From Desulfotignum sp. (lineage in GTDB: Bacteria; Desulfobacterota; Desulfobacteria; Desulfobacterales; Desulfobacteraceae), in contig JAABSO010000007.1 in NCBI GenBank assembly GCA_011390335.1, positions 1-64,000 of the forward strand: DNA of 64,000 nt, written 5' to 3'. A model generated the notes under the pieces. That model searched no databases. It was not told the origin of the DNA and saw only the letters and a program-made list of their open reading frames with translations. Positions 25,585 through 34,494 of this stretch are shown piece by piece. The first letter of the stretch is position 1. The number at the start of each line of letters is the position of its first letter. The translations under genes were made by a program, and so were the position numbers.

Positions 25585-25624
25585 AGTTAAGTATTACACT
25601 ATCATTATCGATATTAACTGTCAA
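25585..25624 (-). promoter_or_regulatory. Promoter/operator of the AbrB-PIN pair
   Basis: AGTTAA (25585-25590) and TTAACT (25614-25619) form an inverted repeat 23 nt apart. A minus-strand TTGACA -35 box lies at 25619-25624 at its upstream edge, and the -10 region falls in the AT-rich spacer. Consistent with autorepression. Confidence 0.45.
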
Positions 25625-25699
25625 ATGCATTTGCGAAAGCACACTGTCTGCCTGCGGTCAAAGCTGATCAGTCCTTCATACAGATAAAGGGCGGCAAAA

Positions 25700-26368
25700 T
25701 CACCGAAAGACCGGGCAGTTCCTCTTCCGGTGTTCCTCGATAAACTGCCGCACCCGCTCCTTTGGCTCAAAAATACCGAAATGCCCCTCACACAGGATAT
25801 CGGCATTCAGCGCCAGCAGTCTGTCCATGGATTTGCGGTAATCGGCAAGGTCCGATAAAAAATCATCACTGAAAGGACCGTGCAGATCCTGGCCGAACAG
25901 CACTTTTTTGCCGGCAGATTCCACCATCACAGCAATGGATCCCGGTGTATGTCCGGGAATATGCAGGCAGTGAAAGTCCATGCTTCCAAGGGTGAGCACC
26001 GTATCAGCATCAAATTGTTTATACAGGGAGACCGGTTCGTATGTGATGCCATACCAGCCGGCAGCGGTCCGTCCGTCATGGCCGGATTCTTCAATGGGGG
26101 ATGCATCCAGTGCGTGGGCATAGAACCGGATTTTTGGCAGTTCCCGCGACAATCCGGCACATACAGCTGTATGGTCGATGTGGCAGTGGGTCAGGATACA
26201 GTGCCGGATATCTCCAAACCCCAGGCCATCCGCTTCAATGTCCCTGATCATCTCCAGGTCCATGCCGGCATCGATCAGCACCAGCCCGGCTTCGCTTCGG
26301 GTATCCACCAGATAGACCGAACAGCCACTGTCACCCACATGCCAGACATTGTCAATGATCTGTTTCAT
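25700..26368 (-). CDS. MBL-fold metallo-hydrolase (glyoxalase II-like)
   Basis: 222 residues with the metal motif LTHCHIDHTAV (HxHxDH), a later His in HIPGHTPGSI, Asp in GQDLHG and a final His in EGHFG, all in glyoxalase II/beta-lactamase-fold order. The substrate is unknown; possibilities include thioesters, lactones or flavin-free MBL chemistry. The start is preceded by AGGAGGC. It lies 36 nt downstream of a methyltransferase gene on the same strand, so they may form an operon. Confidence 0.88.
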   Translation of the reverse strand: MKQIIDNVWHVGDSGCSVYLVDTRSEAGLVLIDAGMDLEMIRDIEADGLGFGDIRHCILTHCHIDHTAVCAGLSRELPKIRFYAHALDASPIEESGHDGRTAAGWYGITYEPVSLYKQFDADTVLTLGSMDFHCLHIPGHTPGSIAVMVESAGKKVLFGQDLHGPFSDDFLSDLADYRKSMDRLLALNADILCEGHFGIFEPKERVRQFIEEHRKRNCPVFR

Positions 26369-26404
26369 TTTTTTGCCTCCTTTGATGCCCAGATTTGGGT
26401 CCGG

Positions 26405-27241
26405 CTACTGGTCCACCCCCACCCGGGCACCGATGGCAGGGTCATACAGGTTCATGGATTCGGTCCGGGTCCGCCGGGCCGTCCCCCGGACAAATCCGAT
26501 ATACCGCCCCTGATCCAGATCCAGGGCCTGTGCATCAGACGGAAAAATACTTTTGCCGGCCATCTCAAGAGCGGTTTCAAAATCCCGCCAAAGCCGCCAG
26601 CCATCGGGCAGAATCTCCATCCGGACATCGGTGACGCTGCTGTCACCTTCCCACAATTTATGCCACCAGTCAGCTGTTTTAAAGCTGCGGCACCCATCCT
26701 CCCAGAACACCTTGCCGTTGGCCTGGGGCCGGGTCAGATGTTCAGGGATGACATCCCCCATCTTCTGCATCAATGCCGGCATCACCACCCCCAGCATCCC
26801 GCCGGGCGCAAGGAACCGGCTCAGATATCCCAGGTACAGCACATCGGTGCCAAAATACTGGTAGGCATCAATGGACACCACTGCATCGAAAAACCCTGCC
26901 GGAAATGGCAGTGCATGGGCCTCCGACCGCAGGGGAAACACCTTGTCGGCAACCCCGGCCCGGACGGCCCGCTGCCAGTTGTGGTCCGGGGTGATCCAAA
27001 GGTCCGTGGCCCAAACCTGTAAGTCAAACTCCTTTGCCAGGAAAATACTGGTCATAGCCCGGCCGCACCCCAGATCCAGGACGCGCATGCCAGGTTCCAG
27101 GGGCAGGACCTCACACAGCCATTCTGCCAGCCATGCCGCGTTGGGCCCCATCTGATTGTCCAGCATCCAGTTTGTTTCGTATCGGCTGGATCGGGGGAAC
27201 TCTTTTTTGTTCAACAAGCGGTCAATTTCCATCGGGTCCAT
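26405..27241 (-). CDS. SAM-dependent methyltransferase (class I)
   Basis: 278 residues from the ATG at 27241 (MDPMEIDRLLNKKEFP); in-frame ATG at 27253 and an upstream start at 27343 are alternatives without better ribosome sites. Motif I is MRVLDLGCGRAMTS, motif II the acidic VWATDLWI, and the post-I region FDAVVSIDAYQYFG is typical of UbiE/cyclopropane-synthase-like enzymes. The C-terminal third carries Trp-rich segments (ADWWHKLWEGD). Such proteins in Gram-negative anaerobes methylate small metabolites or lipids; substrate unknown. Confidence 0.85.
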   Translation of the reverse strand: MDPMEIDRLLNKKEFPRSSRYETNWMLDNQMGPNAAWLAEWLCEVLPLEPGMRVLDLGCGRAMTSIFLAKEFDLQVWATDLWITPDHNWQRAVRAGVADKVFPLRSEAHALPFPAGFFDAVVSIDAYQYFGTDVLYLGYLSRFLAPGGMLGVVMPALMQKMGDVIPEHLTRPQANGKVFWEDGCRSFKTADWWHKLWEGDSSVTDVRMEILPDGWRLWRDFETALEMAGKSIFPSDAQALDLDQGRYIGFVRGTARRTRTESMNLYDPAIGARVGVDQ

Positions 27242-27444
27242 TTTTCGTCTCATTTTTTGGTTGATTGTATTATTGAATGCCGTATTAACAGCATCGCCCT
27301 GGCTCCGAAAACAAAAAGGTATATTACACCAGATCCTGGGCAAAATGGAATCCGTTTTTTCTATAATGTCGCCATCCCCTTGCCAAACAGCAGATAACCC
27401 GTTAAGATTTATACTCGAATAAAAATTGGGAAAAGGAGGTTCTC

Positions 27445-27900
27445 ATGGCTGTCTATCTGGTACAGCACGGAAAAAGTCTGCCAAAGGAAAAGGACCCGGC
27501 CAAAGGATTGTCTGACACCGGTCGGCAGGAAACCATCAAGATTGCCGATGTGGCCCGGATGTACCAGGTGCCGGTATCAAAAATCGTGCACAGCGGCAAG
27601 ACCCGGGCCGAACAGACCGCACGGATTTTCAGGGATATTTTGAAGAAGGATGCACCCCTGGAGCAGATGGACGGCATTGGTCCGATAGATGATGTCACAG
27701 ATCTGGGAACACGGATCGATCCGGAATCCAATATGATGATCGTGGGACATCTGCCTTATATGGAGCGGATGGTATCCTTTCTAACTGCCGGAAACCCGGA
27801 GCTGCAAGTGATCCGGTTCCAGAATTCCGGCATTGTGTGCCTGGACCGTGACGAAAATGGCTGGTTCATCAAGTGGACCCTGAATCCGCACATCGGATGA
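27445..27900 (+). CDS. sixA: SixA-type phosphohistidine phosphatase
   Basis: 151 residues in the histidine phosphatase (RHG) branch. The N terminus reads VYLVQHGKSLPKEKDP, with the catalytic His in a QHG variant of the usual RHG. HSGKTRAEQTA and the second catalytic His in MIVGHLPYMERM follow. SixA removes phosphate from HPt or PTS-type phosphohistidines. The RHG-to-QHG change removes the conserved Arg and is worth noting. AAAGGAGG precedes the ATG. Confidence 0.82.
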   Translation: MAVYLVQHGKSLPKEKDPAKGLSDTGRQETIKIADVARMYQVPVSKIVHSGKTRAEQTARIFRDILKKDAPLEQMDGIGPIDDVTDLGTRIDPESNMMIVGHLPYMERMVSFLTAGNPELQVIRFQNSGIVCLDRDENGWFIKWTLNPHIG

Positions 27901-27923
27901 CATCTTTTGCCGGGAGGTATGAA

Positions 27924-28343
27924 TTGAAAATCAACAAAATCGATCACATCTGCATTGCTGTCAAGAATTTGGAGCAGGCCCGCAAGGCCTGGGAACCGGT
28001 CCTGGGAAAAACCGAACCGGATGATGCCTACATCGATGAGCTAGAAAAGATCAAGGTAGCGCGGTACTGGATTGGTGAGGTGGGGTTTGAACTGATGGAA
28101 TCTTTGACCCCTGAAGGAGATGTGGCCACATTCATCGAAAAAAAAGGGGAAGGCGTGATGGTCGTCAGTTTGAATGTGGATAACACCAGAGAAGCCATGG
28201 CAGAGCTGGAGGAAAAAGGTTATCCGTTCATCGGAGGGGCCAGGCCGTTTCGTGGCTGCGAGTTTTCATTTATCCATCCGAAAAAGATGAACGGGGTGCT
28301 CCTCGAACTTATTGATGATAAATGGGATGGCTTCAAAAAATAG
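27924..28343 (+). CDS. VOC-superfamily protein (methylmalonyl-CoA epimerase-like)
   Basis: 139 residues from a TTG start with a GGGAGG site (MKINKIDHICIAVKNLEQA); the longer ATG frame at 27873 overlaps sixA without a ribosome site. The metal-ligand pattern of VOC repeats is present: His in IDHICIAV, Glu in VGFELMES, and Glu near the end in VLLELID. Length and order match methylmalonyl-CoA epimerase, which acts in propionate oxidation and propionyl-CoA metabolism common in sulfate reducers. No mutase gene is adjacent. Confidence 0.8.
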   Translation: MKINKIDHICIAVKNLEQARKAWEPVLGKTEPDDAYIDELEKIKVARYWIGEVGFELMESLTPEGDVATFIEKKGEGVMVVSLNVDNTREAMAELEEKGYPFIGGARPFRGCEFSFIHPKKMNGVLLELIDDKWDGFKK

Positions 28344-28515
28344 ATCCCGGCTGGTTGATATCGGAACCCGGAAAATCCATTATGAGCGTCATTCCTTCGT
28401 AAATCTCTGCCAGCCGATCTTTTGACAGTGTACCGATTTTTTCCTTGAGGCTGCGTTTATCCACGGTTTGATCTATGTCATGTTGATCACGGAAGATCTG
28501 GGCAGGAAATGCCAT
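28333..28515 (-). pseudogene. MazF/PemK-family toxin C-terminal remnant
   Basis: A 60-codon frame with a good ribosome site (AAGGAG) whose middle, QTVDKRSLKEKIGTLSKD, matches the conserved C-terminal region of MazF/PemK toxins (QIRTVDKxRLxxKIGTLS). The catalytic N-terminal half is absent. Could be an in-frame deletion product that is still translated. No MazE partner is nearby. Its 3' end overlaps the convergent VOC gene. Confidence 0.55.
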
Positions 28516-28532
28516 TTTACCATCTCCTTGGT

Positions 28533-29219
28533 TTATAATACAAACAATTGCCTTGGGGTGACGGACAGCATTTCACAGGATGAATCCGTGACGTGAACCA
28601 TATCTTCCAGTTTCACAACACCTAAGTCAGGATGGGTCAAATGAATTTCGATCGTCAGTACCATATCCTGTAACAGGTTGGTATATCAGTGATAACGATA
28701 TCACCTTTTTGAATAATTCGGTTGGATGGTCCGGCAGGGACCGCAGGACCTAAACCGATACCGGTCACCGTATCGGCAAATCCACTGACCTGGAAAAGGT
28801 TCTCCCCTGAAGACAAGGGACCCCGGCTGATATAAAAATCAATTTAGACACATCAGCAAATTCAAACCCAGTAAAAATCCGGCGGATTTTCAAGTATAAT
28901 CCTGCCGGAATGATATCCAGTTAAGCCCTATTTTGCCGCTGGATATCCCGTGATCTGAAAGCCACTGGAGCGCCGCGTTAAAATCACCGCCGTCCATCAG
29001 TTTCTCAGGTTCAACAAAGGTTTCATTCCGGACAAAATCAAAGGCCCTTCTGACCATGAGGCAGTAACGATCCGGAGTCACGATCAAAATGCAGGGCTGG
29101 GCTGTGCCGGTATAGTAAAAGACATCCCTGGATAAAATGAGCAGACAGGCATCAATGTTACTTTGCTGGAGCCGCTCTTGGAAAGCCGAAATCCTGGTTT
29201 TTTCCGGTGAAGGGTTCAT
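28533..29219 (-). pseudogene. Degraded M24-family peptidase (Xaa-Pro aminopeptidase/creatinase-like)
   Basis: An AAAGGA site and ATG at 29219 start a creatinase-like N-terminal domain (ISAFQERLQQSNIDACLLIL, DVFYYTGTAQP). It stops at a UGA near 28890. Pieces of the catalytic domain follow in shifted frames (GIGLGPAVPAGPSNRIIQKG, GDIVITDIPT). The C terminus is MVLTIEIHLTHPDLGVVKLE to TAA at 28533. Several metal-ligand segments are deleted, so it is not functional. Confidence 0.65.
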
Positions 29220-29256
29220 AGTATCCTTTCTGCATGTTCTGGAAATGGCTGGAAAA

Positions 29257-29624
29257 TCAATGAATGGTGTAGGCCAGGCCCTGGTTGACCGCCTCGATGT
29301 TTTGACACAGCAGCGGTCCCGGAGATTTTGCCACCAGGATGGGAACCACGATTCCCCTGAACAGCTCAAACGCTTTTTGCACGTCTGCCAGAGGAAATCC
29401 GGCCTCCAGCCTGATCCGGTTGATTTCACTGATAAAATGGTTGATGCGGGTGTAATCATTGTCCGCCAGCACCTGACAGAAAGCATCGCAGGCATCAGAT
29501 GTGGTCTGGACCGGGCGGCATACCGGGTGGATACCCGGGACTGGAGCCGGTCCTGCCACTCATCCAGGATCAGGTGCCGGTGCCGGTCCAGAAAGGCGTT
29601 CCAGGAAAACAGATTGCCTGTCAT
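29257..29624 (-). pseudogene. N-terminal fragment of a sensor-type protein (RsbR/kinase N-domain-like), frameshifted
   Basis: From an ATG at 29624 the frame reads FLDRHRHLILDEWQDRLQSR and RYAARS. A shift near 29510 continues as CQVLADNDYTRINHFISEIN, LADVQKAFELFRGIVVPIL to a stop at 29257. This helical pattern is the N-terminal domain found in some deltaproteobacterial histidine kinases and RsbR-like sensors. No kinase or STAS domain follows, so it is both frameshifted and truncated. Confidence 0.5.
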
Positions 29625-29755
29625 CGGACCCGGTACTGCTGGATGCAGTTGGGGATATACAAAAGCACCTTGTCGCCTTTGTTCACCCCCAGATCCTTGA
29701 GGGCTCTGACAGTCCTGATGCAGGAACTCCAAGGGACTTTTTCAAAATACCGGAT
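29621..29755 (-). pseudogene. Acyl-CoA synthetase (AMP-forming) fragment
   Basis: About 44 codons ending RALKDLGVNKGDKVLLYIPN. This is the conserved N-terminal segment of AMP-dependent synthetases (ALxxLGVxKGDRVxxxxPN). Nothing before or after belongs to such an enzyme. It is one more relic in the 28.3-29.8 kb stretch. Confidence 0.5.
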
Positions 29756-29878
29756 GGGGGATCTGCATGCCACTGTCTGAAAATTTGTCATTGGGATATT
29801 TTTTGGGGGTATGATATAATACCGGGCATGATTATGGTACTGAAACCTGATAATGAAAAATAACACATTAATCTGATA

Positions 29879-32800
29879 ATGAAAAAAAAAATAGTTGTTA
29901 CCGGAGCTGTCATTCTGATCTGCCTTGCCGCAGTGATGGCCGGGCTTTACGGGTACAGCCGCACGGATCATGCAAAAAAATTGCTGGTGGCGCACATCAA
30001 CACCCTGATCCCGGGTACACTGACCGCCGAGCGTATTGATGTGCTGGCAGACGGGTCATTTCTCCGGCTGGAAAACATACAGCTGCAGGACCCACAGGGA
30101 AACACCTGCCTGGCATTTGATTACCTCAGGCTGGATATCCGGCTCAGTGCCCTGTTTGACAAGGTTCTGGAAATAGAAAACCTGCATATTGACCGGCCCA
30201 GACTGCATATTACTGCTGACGGCAGCGGCAGGATAAATATTGTGGATGCCCTTGTCGCCGAAGATGACACACCTGAAGATATCCAGGCTGATGACCAGGG
30301 TGCAGCCGGCATCCCTTTGAATGTGAAGATCGGAAAGGCCGGGATCACCAAAGGCTCTCTGGTCTTTTCTGATCCTGAAAACACTGTTTCAGCTGCAGCC
30401 GTCACCGTTGAAGTATCGGATGCCAACCTGGTGCAGCAGACAGCAAAAATTTTTATCAACATCAGCGGCATCTCCCTGTCCAATGCGGAAACAGCCATTT
30501 ATATCAGAACCTTTACAGCTGCCGGTGCCCTGAAAGATAATGATATAAATGATATTGCCATTGACCTGGATTCAGACCTGGGAGTTCTCACAGCATCCGG
30601 ATCTGTGGAAGATATTTTCAACACCCGGAAAATGCATCTGACACTTGAGGCAGCCGCACACCTTGCCCCTGTGTCACAGATATCAGAAAACATGCCGGAT
30701 CTGGGAGGCACCATGGATCTGGCAATAACCGGCACAGGATCCTTGGATAACCCGTCTGTACAGCTGCACATCAAGGGGCGGCACCTGGAAATGGAACAGA
30801 TCTTTGAAAAAGGCACCCTGGATATTGCAATGAATCTGGCCGAACAGGTACTGACCATTGAACAGGGACAGGTGAACCTGCTGGACAGCCGTATGGATTT
30901 TTCCGGATCAACAGATCTGTCATCGCTTTTTCCTGACGGATTTCTGCATCCGGCCCGGGATACGGGTCTTCTGGCCTATGAGGTGTCATTTGATCAGCAG
31001 GGGGGAGACTTTGCCCGTTTATCCCCATGGATGCCCGGATTTTCAGGACAATTTTCCTTTCGTGGACATATCCGGGGCAAGGGGATCTCCCTGGAAACCC
31101 TTGCAGCAGAGTATGAACTGGCAGCGTCCCTTACCGGGTTTAAACATGACCAGGGAGAAACAGACCCCATGGATGCGGATGCCCGCCTGTCCGGAAAAAT
31201 AAACAGCCTGCGCTGTACCCTGGACACACTGACTGTGGATACCAAAAGTATACAGGCAAATGCTTCAGGCTGGTATCATTTGGGAGAAAACAATCTGGAT
31301 ATGGATATTTTTCTTGCAGCAGAAGATCTGGCTGCCGCAACCAGCGCCTTTGGGCTGTTTCCTGTCACAGGAAAACTGACAGCAGCTGTCCATGCTGCAG
31401 GGCCGGTCACTGCTCCGGATATCACAACCACCCTGGCAGGCCGGGATCTTGGGGCCGCCGGGATTGTACTTGACCTTGTGGATGTTGAAGGAAAACTGGA
31501 CAATACCGGCCGGGCTGAAATCACCCGCTTCCTTGTCCAGGGACAGGAAATGAAACTTTCAGCTTCCGGCACAGCCCGGATTTTTGACAAGGGATTTACC
31601 CCCAGAGAGGTGATTCGGGTATCCCTTAAAGCCGCCGGTCAGATCAATCCCGGACAATTTCTTGCCCCGGCTGACACAGAAATTGCCCTGCAGTATCTGG
31701 ATACCGCCATTGCATTTGATCTGGATACAAACCTGGACTACACCCTTGGCACCACCCTTGATACAGCCGGGGTGCAGCACATGGCCATCCCCTTTCAGAA
31801 AATCGGGGCACAGATTGATCTGGGGGAAAAAACCATATCTGTATCCCTGGAAAATATGGCCGAACTTGCAGCTGCCCTGGACATGGAAAAAAACACCTAT
31901 ACAGCTGATCTTGATTTCAGCCGCAGTGATTTCGGGCCGTTGCTTTCGGCAGCCGGTATCACCGGTATCCATGGAGGTATTGACGGATGGGTCCGGGTTG
32001 CAGGCAAACTGCCGGCTGATCTGCCGCAGTCGGTTGCAGACCAGCTGGATGCAACAAAAGGCAGCCTGACGGTTGCAGCTGATGTGGGGGGCACGGTGGA
32101 CACGCCTGTGATCAATGCAGACATGGACCTTAACGATCTGGCCTGGCATCTGCCCTCCCCCCGGATCACTGTTTCAGACCTCAACGGCCGGGTTACGCTC
32201 TCCCCGGACCATATCCGCATCCAGGATATCAAAACCAGGATCAATGGCGGCCGGATCTCTTTGAACGGGGATGCCGGTTTTTCCGGCAGCATGCTGCAGA
32301 CCTGCCGCCTGGCACTGGATGTAAAAAACCTGGAAATCCCGGTTGCATCCGGATCAAAAAAAACAGATCAGATACAGATATTTGATCTGGCATCAGACCT
32401 TGCCCTGGATCTTATGCCCCCGGGGCTGCACCTGGAAAAAACCGGCGGCAGCAGTGCCTTTTTTCTGCCTGTAAAACAGATAAGCGCCCTGATCGATCTG
32501 GGAAAAACCCGGATCAACATGCAGGCGGGCAGCACCATCCGCATGATCTCCGGTCTTGACTCGGAAAATGCGCACTATGACCTGGATCTAACATTTGACA
32601 ACACCCACGTGGGACCATTTTTACAGACAGTCGGTTTCACCGGAACCACCGGGACACTGACCGGGCAGGTGACCTCCAAAGGCGATATTTCCGCCCTGAT
32701 ACCCGGCCATATGCTGGATACAGCCGGACAGGCGGGCGGCACCTTTTCCGTTACCGCAGATATCACAGGCAATGAAAAAAAAGAGGCAGGACAGATGGAT

Positions 32801-34492
32801 ATGGCCCTGACCCTTTCAGGAAAAGAGATCACCCTGCCGGTGTCATCCACGCCCGGCAACACAGAAAATCTGTTTGTGGACATGCTGGAATCCGCCCTTG
32901 ATATTCACTTAAATTATGCCGGGGCTGTAGCACTTTCCTCTGCAGCTGATTCATCCGGCAGCCCCCCTGCTGCTTTCAAAGACAGCATACCGGTAAAAAC
33001 CATCCAGGCTGTCCTGGATCTGAGCAGACCGGATGAAAAGAACAAAGGTCAAAAAACCCTGGACCTGTCTATGACCCTGGATCATACAGCAAGCCTTGCA
33101 GCATCTTTCAACCCGGATACCGCAGATTTTGATCTGGACCTGACATTTGCCGACACCCGGCTGGACCGATTTTTGGAAACCGCAGGAATTCACGGGGTAC
33201 AGGCCGTGGTAAACGGCCATATGCTGTCCCGGGGCCGGGTGAACATCCCGCTGCCCCGGGAAATCACAGACAATCTGCAGCCGGCAAACGGTACTGTCAC
33301 GCTTGATGCAGACCTGGACGGTACCTTTGCCCGACCGGATGTAAATGCCAAGCTCACCCTGACGGATCTTGCGTATCCAGTTCCCCAAATCAATCTTGCC
33401 TTATCCGGGCTTAACGGCTCTGTCAGATTGTCCAACCACCACATGACAATCGAAAATATGGAGGCAAATCTCGGCCAGGGCAGCCTGGAGATGTCAGGGG
33501 ATCTGGAACTGGAAAAATTTATTCCGGTATCCGGCCGGGCCCGGCTGACAGCAGAAAATATTGCCCTTTCCCTGGAAGATACCGCAGAAATCGCCTTTGA
33601 CACAGACATAACCTTTTTTGGAACCCGGGAAAAATCTGCCCTTACCGGCACCATACTGCTGATCAAAGGTGAATATTACAAGGATTTTGCCTTTGATCTG
33701 GCCGAAGCCCTGGAAAGCCGGAAAATGGCTGCTGCAAAAGAAAGCAAAAAAACAGAACCTGGCAATCCCATGATGGAAAACACCACCATTGATATTGATG
33801 TGGATTACAAAGATCCGTTTGTACTGGACAATAACCTGGCCTTTATCCTGGTGGAACCCAATGTGCATATTTCCGGTACACTGAAAAATCCTGTAATTAC
33901 AGGACGGGCTGAAATCCTGGAGGGCACGGTGGTATATCAGAACAGACAGTTTGAAATTGAAACAGGGATCATCGATTTTGTGGATCGGTTCAAAACCGAT
34001 CCGGAAATCACTTTGCATGCAACCACGGAGATACGAAAATGGATGATCCACATGGATATCAGTGGAAAAACAGACAACCTGAGATTCAGGCTCTATTCTG
34101 ATCCGGCTGAAACCCATGAAGATATTTTCTCTTTGCTTGTCATCGGCAAGACCACAAAGGAACTGGGGCAGGGGGGCGGCTCATATACCGGCATTTTTAC
34201 GGGCAAAGCATCTGAAATGGTCAGCCAGGGCGTGGAATCATCCACCCCGCTGGATGAATTCAAACTGGGGCTGGATGAATCCGGAGACCAGGGTGCAAAT
34301 GTGAATGTTACCATGGGCAAACAGTTGTCAGACCGCCTGAAAATCATCTATTCCATGCAGACGAAAGAAGAGGAGACCATCCATACCAATGCTGCGGAAT
34401 ACAAAATGCTGGAAAATGTCCTGCTCAGGGCATTCAATGATTCTAAAGGCGATTTCGGCACGGAAGTCACCCTCAAACTGGAATTCAGATAA
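29879..34492 (+). CDS. tamB: TamB-family translocation and assembly module protein
   Basis: 1537 residues. A single N-terminal membrane anchor (about 5-25) is followed by a very long periplasmic beta-rich region with repeats of the type VRLSxxxxxIxxxxAxxxxGxxxxxG. It ends in the C-terminal DUF490 domain (about 1190-1537; GTLKNPVITGRAEILEGTVV, FSLLVIGKTTKELGQ). TamB/AsmA-like proteins bridge inner and outer membranes and move phospholipids or help insert outer-membrane proteins. The gene is 2 nt upstream of the tamA-like gene. A 7-codon frame (29853-29876) ends 2 nt before the start, and CTGATAATGAAAAA occurs twice there. No clear ribosome site. Confidence 0.9.
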   Translation: MKKKIVVTGAVILICLAAVMAGLYGYSRTDHAKKLLVAHINTLIPGTLTAERIDVLADGSFLRLENIQLQDPQGNTCLAFDYLRLDIRLSALFDKVLEIENLHIDRPRLHITADGSGRINIVDALVAEDDTPEDIQADDQGAAGIPLNVKIGKAGITKGSLVFSDPENTVSAAAVTVEVSDANLVQQTAKIFINISGISLSNAETAIYIRTFTAAGALKDNDINDIAIDLDSDLGVLTASGSVEDIFNTRKMHLTLEAAAHLAPVSQISENMPDLGGTMDLAITGTGSLDNPSVQLHIKGRHLEMEQIFEKGTLDIAMNLAEQVLTIEQGQVNLLDSRMDFSGSTDLSSLFPDGFLHPARDTGLLAYEVSFDQQGGDFARLSPWMPGFSGQFSFRGHIRGKGISLETLAAEYELAASLTGFKHDQGETDPMDADARLSGKINSLRCTLDTLTVDTKSIQANASGWYHLGENNLDMDIFLAAEDLAAATSAFGLFPVTGKLTAAVHAAGPVTAPDITTTLAGRDLGAAGIVLDLVDVEGKLDNTGRAEITRFLVQGQEMKLSASGTARIFDKGFTPREVIRVSLKAAGQINPGQFLAPADTEIALQYLDTAIAFDLDTNLDYTLGTTLDTAGVQHMAIPFQKIGAQIDLGEKTISVSLENMAELAAALDMEKNTYTADLDFSRSDFGPLLSAAGITGIHGGIDGWVRVAGKLPADLPQSVADQLDATKGSLTVAADVGGTVDTPVINADMDLNDLAWHLPSPRITVSDLNGRVTLSPDHIRIQDIKTRINGGRISLNGDAGFSGSMLQTCRLALDVKNLEIPVASGSKKTDQIQIFDLASDLALDLMPPGLHLEKTGGSSAFFLPVKQISALIDLGKTRINMQAGSTIRMISGLDSENAHYDLDLTFDNTHVGPFLQTVGFTGTTGTLTGQVTSKGDISALIPGHMLDTAGQAGGTFSVTADITGNEKKEAGQMDMALTLSGKEITLPVSSTPGNTENLFVDMLESALDIHLNYAGAVALSSAADSSGSPPAAFKDSIPVKTIQAVLDLSRPDEKNKGQKTLDLSMTLDHTASLAASFNPDTADFDLDLTFADTRLDRFLETAGIHGVQAVVNGHMLSRGRVNIPLPREITDNLQPANGTVTLDADLDGTFARPDVNAKLTLTDLAYPVPQINLALSGLNGSVRLSNHHMTIENMEANLGQGSLEMSGDLELEKFIPVSGRARLTAENIALSLEDTAEIAFDTDITFFGTREKSALTGTILLIKGEYYKDFAFDLAEALESRKMAAAKESKKTEPGNPMMENTTIDIDVDYKDPFVLDNNLAFILVEPNVHISGTLKNPVITGRAEILEGTVVYQNRQFEIETGIIDFVDRFKTDPEITLHATTEIRKWMIHMDISGKTDNLRFRLYSDPAETHEDIFSLLVIGKTTKELGQGGGSYTGIFTGKASEMVSQGVESSTPLDEFKLGLDESGDQGANVNVTMGKQLSDRLKIIYSMQTKEEETIHTNAAEYKMLENVLLRAFNDSKGDFGTEVTLKLEFR

Positions 34493-34494
34493 CA

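Noticed and set aside
25880..27022. 380-residue plus-strand frame opposite MBL and methyltransferase genes
   Set aside because: It spans two unrelated well-supported genes antisense and has low-complexity, non-family composition.
28890..29732. 280-residue composite minus-strand frame
   Set aside because: Its parts belong to three different broken genes in accidental continuity; only the segment from 29219 is in a genuine frame.
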